Assembly (NCBI GenBank): GCA_031769625.1
Contig: JAUIMM010000015.1
Coordinates: 31,693,501-31,757,500 of the forward strand
Direction: 5' to 3'
Origin: Taudactylus pleione
Lineage: Eukaryota > Chordata > Amphibia > Anura > Myobatrachidae
DNA: 64,000 nt
This document shows, in pieces, positions 56,373 to 64,000 of the stretch; the stretch's first letter is position 1; each line of letters begins with the position of its first letter. The notes below the pieces were generated by a model. It saw only the letters and a list, made by a program, of their open reading frames with translations. It made no database searches and was not told the DNA's origin. The translations under genes and the position numbers were made by a program.

Positions 56373-57347
56373 CTGCTGTCAATGCTAATAAAAAATGTTC
56401 ATTAAAAGCTAATAAAAACTACAATATTTCTATAGAAAGAATTGTTTCTACACAACCAATGGCTCAGAAAACGTCTCTGACTCCCACACTAGAAATGAAA
56501 ACGAAGAAACATACAAAAAACATAAGAACTGGTCTACTAAAGACAAACCTATATTGATAGATACATATTTTCTTTTCTTTCTACCTTATTGGTAAAAGGC
56601 ATGAGTGGGCTGGAAAATGATGAGCATTGAATTCTCCATGCAAATGACACAGAGAGTTTTTTCAAAGAATCATTACTCTCTAGTATTAATCCAAATGCAA
56701 GTTCCACAATTTTTTTTTTTAAATGGTCGGTAAATCAGATTCTAAAGTTTCAACTTTGAAATGAATAGTACATGTTGACTCCTGGGGTGTGATCACGGAT
56801 CATGTCAATAGACATCCCATTGAGCTGAAATCATTCCCAGCATGCTAGCTGTCCCCATGGTAACACAACGCAGCACGCTCATAATAGCTCGAAAGATACT
56901 TCGTTGTGGCTCACAAATTAACCACAAAAAAATCTTTTAATATGTCATTTTGATTGCTTCTTTATGGCCCAAGCAAATGAGAGTATAGAGAGGAGGAGAT
57001 ATGCTTCATCGGAAATAGTAGGTAGCTGTTTGCAAAAACCTATTATGAAAGAGAAACAAGGAATGGTGTGCTGGTGGCTTATACAACCTAAATCTGTATG
57101 ACTGCATTAATTTAGGACTTTGTATTGCAGTTAAACAGATTTACCTTGCAGTGTAATTTTCAAACAGCATGATTTGCACTAAGTACAATATATTTGAGAG
57201 AAAAGCCTGTTTTCTCATAGGATCATGCCGTGTAGTAGTTTAGTTAGATAATGTGAGCTTATATAAATGTCTAAACAATAATGGATAATACTGTATATTT
57301 GTATTTTGTACAGGCGTTTCTTTAGAGTGCAATGACAGCATCTTATT
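56373..57347. other. No gene recognised
   Basis: AT-rich unassigned DNA. Confidence 0.45.
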
Positions 57348-57632
57348 CATACCTCTCAACTGTCCCGCATTCAGTGTCCTGCGGTGGGGGGGAAGTTGGG
57401 GTGTGCAGAAGGTGAACAGATGCGCATGGCATCTGTTTACAAGTGTAGGGAGAGCCTGGGGGCTGCCCAGCATCTCAAGGTGCTGGGCACGCCCCCTTTA
57501 GTGACGTACATGGGGGGTTGCTGTGAGGCTCCGCCCCATTTTCATTAGCCCCACCCCTTCCCATGAAGCCACGCCTCCTATCCGGGCACGCGACGTGTCC
57601 CTCTTCTTGATGCCCAAAAGTTGGGAGGTATG
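57348..57632. mobile_element. MITE with CATACCTC ends
   Basis: Left 'catacctctcaactgtccc' and inverted right 'catacctcccaacttttgg'. The flanks do not show a good 8-bp duplication. Probably hAT-related. Confidence 0.6.
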
Positions 57633-57839
57633 ACTTGCTGGATTGATAGTGTTAAGATCCTTGGTGTTTCACTTGGTTGTGCCTTATTGGTCTGCCCAAT
57701 GCATATCTTCAAGAGAAGCCTATGTAATCTAGAATAGCTCCTAGGTATATGAATGGTTGGAGGAATCTCAAAAGGAGGAATGCACAAAAGTGTAAATGTC
57801 TAATTGAAAATAAAGCCATATACTGCTTTAAGTGGTGTT

Positions 57840-58020
57840 GGGGGTCTATTTACTATGCCTTGAGATGGAGATAAAGTAGAAGGAGAGAAAGTACCAACCA
57901 ACCAGCTCCTAACTGTCATTTTTCAAACACAGCCTGTGACATGGCAGTTAGGAGCTGACTGGCTGGTACTTTATCTCTGTTCACTTTATCTCCATCCAAG
58001 GCTTAGTAAATAGACCTCAA
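57840..58020. mobile_element. Snapback MITE
   Basis: Left 'gggtctatttactatgcctt', right 'aaggcttagtaaatagacc', inner arms 'gagataaagt' against 'actttatctc'. Very similar to 23210-23392. Confidence 0.8.
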
Positions 58021-58420
58021 AGGTTATCCCTTTCATTAAAATAAAATTTTCCATTTCTCTCCTAAAATGTTGCTGGATTAGCAGCAATTATGTCTTACAG
58101 GACATATATGTTACACTTTTGTGTTTTTAAAGATTTGTATACACTGGACAAGGTACAAATGCACATCCTACCAGAGGTATAACTGGTTAATGTGTTCCAT
58201 TAAGTGTATAGGATGTGTTTGCCGCATTTTGATATGCAATAATGTGATATAGAAACACAGAAGAGTGCAGTGGGAAAGCAAGAACTCACTTCTAACTTAC
58301 CTATGTACAACAATTCAAATGAACACAGATATTCTTAATGTTACAGTTGCTTGGCCACATTAGGAATCCCCCCACCAGCAACTCTTTTAGGGAGAAACTT
58401 AACACTGACCTATACTCCAA
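58021..58420. other. No gene recognised
   Basis: Unassigned AT-rich DNA. Confidence 0.4.
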
Positions 58421-59029
58421 GGGCCTGATTCAGACCCGGACGCTATCCGCAGTGCGCTCGTTATTGCCGATGGTTGCTAATCTGCGCATGCGTATGCATC
58501 GCAGTGCGCGTGCGCAAACTACACAGTGCGTTCACAGATCCCTTGCTCATACAGCAAAGCCAGCCCAGCAGAGTGAGTGACAGGAGAGGCCGTTTGTGGG
58601 TGGTAACAGGGGCAGTCCAGAAAAAAAGGGGGAGTGGAGGTGTGAATACAGGCGTGCCTGAGTGTTTCAACGCCGTTTTAGAGGCGTGCATAATTAACAG
58701 GCAGCGTCATAGTACACGTCACCAGCTATTTTTTTACTCTGTTTTCCTCGCAATGCTTGCAGTAGAAAAAAGCTACCACAAGCACTGCGTTCACATCCGA
58801 TAGTGGTCAATGTACTAATGTTTTCATAAACTTCCAGGAGATGACGTGGGGCTGTGGGCGTCGCTGCACTCGCTAAGGGGAGTCTGCATACACAAAGTGA
58901 ACGCTTGTACAGGTACGATGGGCGTGCTTATGCCTTGGCTAACGATTGCTCCCTGCCGCATCACTTTCAAATATTTGCATACGCATCGTGCGAGCGTACG
59001 CTCATAGCGACCGGGTCTGAATCAGGCCC
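58421..59029. mobile_element. Harbinger-type MITE, complete
   Basis: Left 'gggcctgattcagacccgga' and inverted right 'gggcctgattcagacccggt'. CAA on both sides (58418-58420, 59030-59032). Subterminal blocks as in the fragment at 178-432. No coding capacity. Confidence 0.88.
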
Positions 59030-59399
59030 CAAGTCAGTGCAGTAAGAGATTTTATTTTAATTTTTAAATCAAACTAATATTAATGGGCCCACCTACAAAC
59101 CATTACAGATGGACTTAAATCTTCCATTCAAACAGAGAAATACATATTTAAAAAAGGGGAAAAATGAGTATCCAAATTAAGAACAAAAACACATGGAATC
59201 ATTTCACAAAAACTGAAAATAACCGATATACTGCCCAACCAAAATAACCACCGATTTTGATTTGTTTCCTTCAACCCCTTACAACACGTGATATTCCTCC
59301 TCTGACTTCCCAACCACCAACCCATGCAGTTAAGAACTAGTTGCAGTCCTGTTTTCCATCCAACTATCCTCTTTGCACTAAACTCACTTGAACAAAGAC

Positions 59400-59861
59400 A
59401 TCTCAGCTGAAGAACCTCTTCAGGCAATCAATTTGCTCAATTGAGCCTGGACCCTGGTGAGGATGGATCCACTGCTAACAACTACAGGGAAAATAATAAC
59501 AAAAAAATATTTCCATCTCTGGTAATGACAAACCTATTTAATGCACTCTCTAACCAAAACCACCTATGATAAAACCATCACTCACTCGGGCCAAAATTGC
59601 CCTTATTCTCAAAGTGGATTAAAACAAATCCTCTGGCACTACCTATCACTCCATCTTGTTTCTTAATATAGACTTGAAACGTCTAAAATCTTGGCTGACC
59701 ATCCTTACCAAGTAGGCTTTATCCTTGCCGTCAGGCCTTTGACAACTCATGGAGAGTTTAAAATATTCTGTAGTTCATCATTTGCATCAAACAAAAACGT
59801 ATTCATTGATTTTAATGCAGAGACGGCATTGGACAGTATAGGAGAGAGTTTCATGACACTT
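59400..59861 (+). pseudogene. L1-like LINE reverse transcriptase relic
   Basis: Plus-strand frames give 'MTNLFNALSNQ' near 59527, then 'AKIALI' followed by a 'YHSILFLNIDLK' equivalent of the YRPISLLN-DLK motif near 59590-59675, an 'HPYQVGFI'-type piece near 59700, and 'FIDFNAETALDSI' near 59798, the counterpart of LSLDAEKAFD in L1 reverse transcriptases. Several stops and shifts separate them. The MITE at 59863 cuts it off. Confidence 0.55.
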
Positions 59862-59862
59862 T

Positions 59863-60280
59863 GGGGGTGATTCAGAGGTGGACGCTATTGCAGTAACTGC
59901 TACATCTTCTGTCTCAGCCGCTACTGCATCTTTATTTTAATGCTGCCACCGATGGGCTTCTTATTGAGATGCCCCCTGGCTGAGTTGTGAATCCGCTAAT
60001 GAGCGTACAAAGAAGCACTGTTGGCGCACCATTGGCCACACCGCAGACTGTCCAAATGAACGTGGCCACCGGTTTCAGTGCAATTGTGTCTTTAGATGCA
60101 CCCGCGTTACAAGATGCCCCAGTTACAACCAAGATACCCATGCATTTTCCATCCGTGTCTCTATGTGGATGCCATCGGACTGCATGTGCAGTGTGGCTCG
60201 GACACATGCGCAGAGGGAAGCCATCAGCCACTTGCGCCCAATGTCTTCCCTGCGTCCATCTCTGAATCATCCTCATTATC
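59863..60280. mobile_element. Harbinger-like MITE
   Basis: Left 'gggggtgattcagaggtgga' and inverted right 'gaggatgattcagagatgga'; both keep the GATTCAGAG core. Overlapping ORFs on both strands have no domain. Confidence 0.65.
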
Positions 60281-60714
60281 TCATATGGGATTTGGAGACT
60301 TATAATTCTTATTATTATCTTTTATTTATTATGTTCCGCAAGGTGTGTGCTGCACCATACAAGAAGTAGAAATAAAAACAAATACAATTAAGAGCATAAC
60401 TACAATGCACAACAGTGAACCATCACATGAGTACAAAACATAAATACAAATATTGAAATTAAGCTACAGTATGGAAATGGCAAGCAAAGGGGGAAAAGAT
60501 AGGGCAATGTGCTGTGGCTAGAAGCAGCAGACAGTGGTGAGTTGCAGGAGGAAGGCAGAATAGCTCTGAGTTATCAAGTACCCTTAGTATGAGTGAGCAG
60601 ACAGTGTCAGTGTCACTGAACGGTAGGAGACAAAAGGCGCACTGGTGGTAAGGATAGTGCAAGGGAAGACCATGATGTAGCAACCCCATGTACTATCAAA
60701 GGAATTTAGTTATG
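60281..60714. other. SINE-like tail fragment and unassigned DNA
   Basis: About 60300-60350 ('attatcttttatttattatg', 'ttccgcaaggtgtgtgctgc') resembles the dispersed repeat of 1336. The rest is unassigned. Confidence 0.4.
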
Positions 60715-61230
60715 AAACCGGGCGCCGCAAGGCCGCCGGTCTCAATATCGAAATCAGAATCCCGACAAGGGGCTTAAGATAGGCATCGAAATACTGACAC
60801 CTATCTTAATCCCGACGCTGGAATGCCGAAGGACACCAGCCTGGACGAGGTAAGTCTGGGGCACCCTTATCGTTAGCCGCGGGGGGGAGGGTTATGTTTA
60901 GGGAGCGTAGCTGGGTTAGGGTTATATTTTTTTGGAGGGAGGTTAGGGTTATGCACCCCTAGGAGGAGAGTTAGGGTTAGGCACCCTGGGGAGAGGTTGG
61001 GGTTCAGCACCCCCCAGGAGGGTTAGGTTTAGGGTGCAGTAAAGGGGGGTTAGGATCAGACACCCCCGGGGGGAGGTTAGAGTTAGGCACTTGGGGTGGA
61101 GGTTAGGGTTAGGCACCACTAAGGGAGGGTTAGAGGGGTAGGGGGATAGGGTACTTACCTGCCCTGTTGAGATTTTCTCCCTTCGGGCTGCCGGCATCGG
61201 GATATGAACCGGCGGCTTTTCAGCTGCCGG
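60715..61230. mobile_element. Element with telomere-like interior
   Basis: Left 'gggcgccgcaaggccgccgg' with 'aatcccgac' motifs, right 'ctgccggcatcgggatatga' with 'ccggcggcttttcagctgcc'. The interior 60890-61145 is a chain of 'ggttagggttaggcacc' units. Confidence 0.65.
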
Positions 61231-61889
61231 GACTTCGGTACGTCCGCTATACCCTCTCATCTTCAATCAATGAGCCACTGGCAAAAAATAGGACCAAATT
61301 ACTGATGTACTTAACAGTCGCAGCAAATCGAAAATTTCATTATATACACAACGCCCTCCCTAACCTCACCAAACAGCCATCACAAATTTGATGAAATAAA
61401 TACAAATAATTACAATCTTATGGGGCTTTCTGCGGGTATAAACTTACTGCACCTAAATCAGAGGAGCTCAATTGCTGCATTTTTACGGCAATCAAGAAAA
61501 TAACTTTTAAACTTTAAATGACAATCCTCCCAAATTACATGCCTTGACATTAAAATGATGCAGCACCCACACTACCAGGGGACAACACCACAGTTCCTAG
61601 GTGCCAGAAATGACGTCGCGGAAACCACAAAATCAGACAAGCTCGCTGCAGCCGTTGGCCAGTATTGGTGAAAACAATATTGTGAGCTTTGAGGTGGTCA
61701 AAATTGACTGGAAAGGAATGTTATTTATGTTTTATATTACTGTAGGAACAAAACAGGCCCAAATTACATGATTTCTGCTGTTCTTATAACATTTAAAGAA
61801 ATCCAAAACCAACACACTACATGGTGGTTTTGCCAAAACCAAAACATGACAATGATTTAGAACCAAAACCACAACACAGGGGTCTGCAC
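61231..61889. other. No gene recognised
   Basis: Unassigned DNA before the hAT element. Confidence 0.4.
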
Positions 61890-62049
61890 TAGGGGTGAGC
61901 GGGTTCGGATTTCTGAAATCCGAACCCCCCCGAGCCCCCCCGATCCGAGGCCGATCCGAGTCAGGCTCGACTTTTCCCGCCTGACTCGGATCTGAAATCG
62001 AGGCAAAACGTCATCATCCCGCCTTCCAGGTCTCGCGGGTTTTGGATCC

Positions 62050-62056
62050 TATATAA
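62050..62056 (+). promoter_or_regulatory. TATA box of the hAT element
   Basis: TATATAA about 160 bp from the element end, conserved in the copy at 49754-52679 (minus strand). Confidence 0.55.
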
Positions 62057-62379
62057 GGTACCCGCGTCAGCGCCATTTTCTCACTCGGCTGTGGACAGTG
62101 AAGAGGGAGGGTGGGAGTTAGGGCTGGCTGGGCTGTGTAGTGTAGTGTAGTGCAGAGTAGTGTTGTGCTGTGCTGTGCTGCGCTGTGCTGCTGTTGTCCA
62201 TAGGGGCTGTGTCCACTCCTTTAAAGTCCATAGGGGCTGGCTGGACTGTGTTGTGCAGCCAGTTGTCCATAGGGGCTGTGTCCACTCCAAAGTACTGTGC
62301 AGTGTCCCAGTCCTAAAGGGGTGCTGTAGTGTTGTCCAGGGGGTGCTCTGTCCATCAGGGGTGCTCCCCGCAAGTGCAA

Positions 62380-63060
62380 AAAAAATAAATATTTTTTCTG
62401 TGTTTGTGAATTGTGTGCACTGTGGCTGCACGTGCATCAACAAAGGAGCAGCGCCAAGCGTGCGCCTGTGTCCCATAAGTAAAAGGCCGGCTGGCTTGTC
62501 CGTTAAAGGGTGCTGTAAACCCCAAAGGGCACTCCAAACAAAATAAAAATATATATTTTTTTGTGTTTGTGAATTGTATGCGCAGTAGCCGCACGTGCAT
62601 CAACAAAGTAGTGCCAAGCGTGCGCCTGTGTCCCATAAATAAAGGGCCGGCTGGATTGACCGCTAAAGGGTGCTGTAACCCCCAAAGGGCACTCCAAACA
62701 AAATAAAAAAATTGTTTCTGTGTTTGTGAATTGTGTGCACTGTGGCTGGACGTGCATCAACGAAGGAGCAGCGCCAAGCGTGCGCCTGTGTCCCATAAGT
62801 AAAAGGCCGACTGGCTTGTCCGTTAAAGGGTGCTGTGACCCCCAAAGGGCACTCCAAACAAAATAAAAAAATATTTTCTGTGTTTGTGAATTGTGTGGGC
62901 TGTAGCTGCACGTGCATCAACAAAGGAGCAGCGCCAAACGTGCGCCTGTGTCCCATAAGTAAAGGGCCGGTTGGCTCATTTCTTAAAGGGTGGTGTAACC
63001 CACAAAGTGCACTAGTCTCCAACAAAAATAAAAAAATATTTTCTGTGTTTATGTGCGCCT
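62380..63060. repeat. 156- to 165-bp tandem repeat in hAT leader
   Basis: Units spaced 155-165 bp with 'ttctgtgtttgtgaattgtg', 'cacgtgcatcaacaaagga' and 'ccaaagggcactccaaaca'. Confidence 0.9.
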
Positions 63061-63090
63061 TAGCCGCAAGTATATATCTATATAACATAA

Positions 63091-64000
63091 ATGGAGGACC
63101 AAACTTTCTCCGATAAAAATAAAATAGGGAAAGATCAAGAACCACTTCCTCCTAGTGCTGAAGCTGCTGCCACTAGTCATGACATAGATGATAACATGCC
63201 ATCAAAGTCGTCTGCCATGGCCGTTGCCCAATGTCATAGTAGAGGGCACATACAATCCCAAATGACAAAGTTCAGGAAAATGACCTTGAAAAAAACATTT
63301 AAATCATCTGAAAAGAAACGTAAACTTGCCAATATGCCATTTACGACACGGAGTAGCAAGGAATGTCTAAGGTCTTTCCCTATGTTCATGACTAGTGGTT
63401 CAGCTTCACATAACGATGGAAGCCCTCCTCCCACTAAAAAAATCAAACGAGTTAAGCTGGCAAAAGCACAGCGAAGAATTGTGCGTTCTAAGAAGATATC
63501 ACAAATCCCCAAGGAGAGTCCAAGTGTGGTGGTGGTTGTGATGCCTGACCTTCCCAGCACTGGACGGGAAGAGGTAGCTCTTTCCACCATTTGCACGCCC
63601 CCTGCAAGTGCTGAAAGGAGCACCCACAGTCCACTTGCTGATATGCAAATTGAAGATGTCACTGTTGAAGTACAACAGGATGAGGATACTGGTGTAGCTG
63701 GCTCTGAGGAGGAATTTGGCGAGGAGGATTCTGATGGTGATGTGGTTTGTTTAAATCAGGCTCCAGGGGAGACAGTTGTTGTCCGTGGGATGAAAAAGCC
63801 CATCACGGTCATGCCTGGGCAGAAGACCAAACATTCCACCTCTTTGGTCTGGCAATATTTCTATCCAAATCCGGACAACAACTGTCTTGCCATATGTACC
63901 ATATGTAAAGGTGAAATAAGTAGGGGTAGGGATGTTAACCACCTAGGAACATCCTCCCTTATACGGCACCTGCAGCGTGTTCATAATAAGTTACTTTCAA
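63091..64000 (+). CDS. hAT transposase, BED zinc finger N-terminal part (partial)
   Basis: Open from ATG 63091 to the window end. It has the same order as the copy at 49754-51438 but without its 5-bp frameshift: basic N-terminus, 'SGSASHNDGSPPPTKKIKR' linker (nuclear localisation-like), acidic stretch, then a complete BED finger with SLVWQYFYPNP, CTICKG and LIRHLQRVH. The catalytic hAT domain would follow outside the window. This copy may be intact. Confidence 0.85.
   Translation, partial: MEDQTFSDKNKIGKDQEPLPPSAEAAATSHDIDDNMPSKSSAMAVAQCHSRGHIQSQMTKFRKMTLKKTFKSSEKKRKLANMPFTTRSSKECLRSFPMFMTSGSASHNDGSPPPTKKIKRVKLAKAQRRIVRSKKISQIPKESPSVVVVVMPDLPSTGREEVALSTICTPPASAERSTHSPLADMQIEDVTVEVQQDEDTGVAGSEEEFGEEDSDGDVVCLNQAPGETVVVRGMKKPITVMPGQKTKHSTSLVWQYFYPNPDNNCLAICTICKGEISRGRDVNHLGTSSLIRHLQRVHNKLLS

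Larger units (their letters stand above)
61890..64000 (+). mobile_element. ZBED-type hAT transposon, second copy, runs off the window
   Basis: Starts TAGGGGTGAGCGGGTTCGG as in the copy ending at 52679. A TATA box (TATATAA, 62050-62056) is followed by a leader with four to five diverged copies of the 156-bp repeat (62380-63060) and the transposase gene. The right end lies beyond the window. Confidence 0.88.

Overview
The window looks like nuclear DNA of an animal, most likely an anuran amphibian with a large, repeat-rich genome. One host gene is visible, a KIF19-type kinesin split into many short exons with GT-AG introns on the minus strand. Nearly everything else is transposable-element DNA: PIF/Harbinger, hAT, Tc1/mariner-like MITEs, a Ty3/gypsy-type LTR element, DIRS-like and L1-like relics, and many minisatellites. 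The frog assignment is an inference from this mixture; no species-specific marker is present. No bacterial-style genes, rRNA, tRNA or CRISPR arrays were found.

Layout. 1-8170: minisatellites and MITEs, several nested in each other. 8175-15842: a 7.7-kb PIF/Harbinger transposon with recognisable inverted ends and a TAA target-site duplication. It carries three genes rather than the usual two: an intact three-exon Myb/SANT-like gene (minus), a DDE transposase gene broken by two frameshifts (plus), and a second, different Myb-like/proline-rich gene (minus). A 47-bp tandem array lies between the first two. 16000-24500: MITEs, minisatellites and unassigned DNA. 24600-27000: remains of a second Harbinger-type element, with relatives of both accessory genes but no transposase seen. 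27800-29300: a decayed DIRS-like reverse transcriptase/RNase H region. 30279-36221: a complete LTR retrotransposon with 1.3-kb LTRs and a 5-bp duplication. It has gag-derived sequence only, with the zinc knuckle ahead of the capsid-like part.

36501-47153 (minus): the kinesin gene. Seven exons (47153 down to 40402) cover most of the motor domain and join in phase. Four weaker downstream exons include one made of a 42-bp (14-residue) repeat that contains a stop and a frameshift. The P-loop has Met in place of the Thr/Ser that binds Mg-ATP, so the locus is a diverged or dying paralogue. Its introns hold several MITEs, three with 8-bp target duplications. The 5' exons were not found.

47400-64000: nested Harbinger MITEs, two inverted copies of a ZBED-type hAT transposon (49754-52679 and 61890 to the window end) whose leaders contain a 156-bp tandem repeat, elements with telomere-like (TAACCC)-type interiors, and an L1 relic. 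The main functional theme is a family relationship: the 8175-15842 Harbinger shares its ends with many short non-autonomous elements here, which look like its internally deleted offspring.
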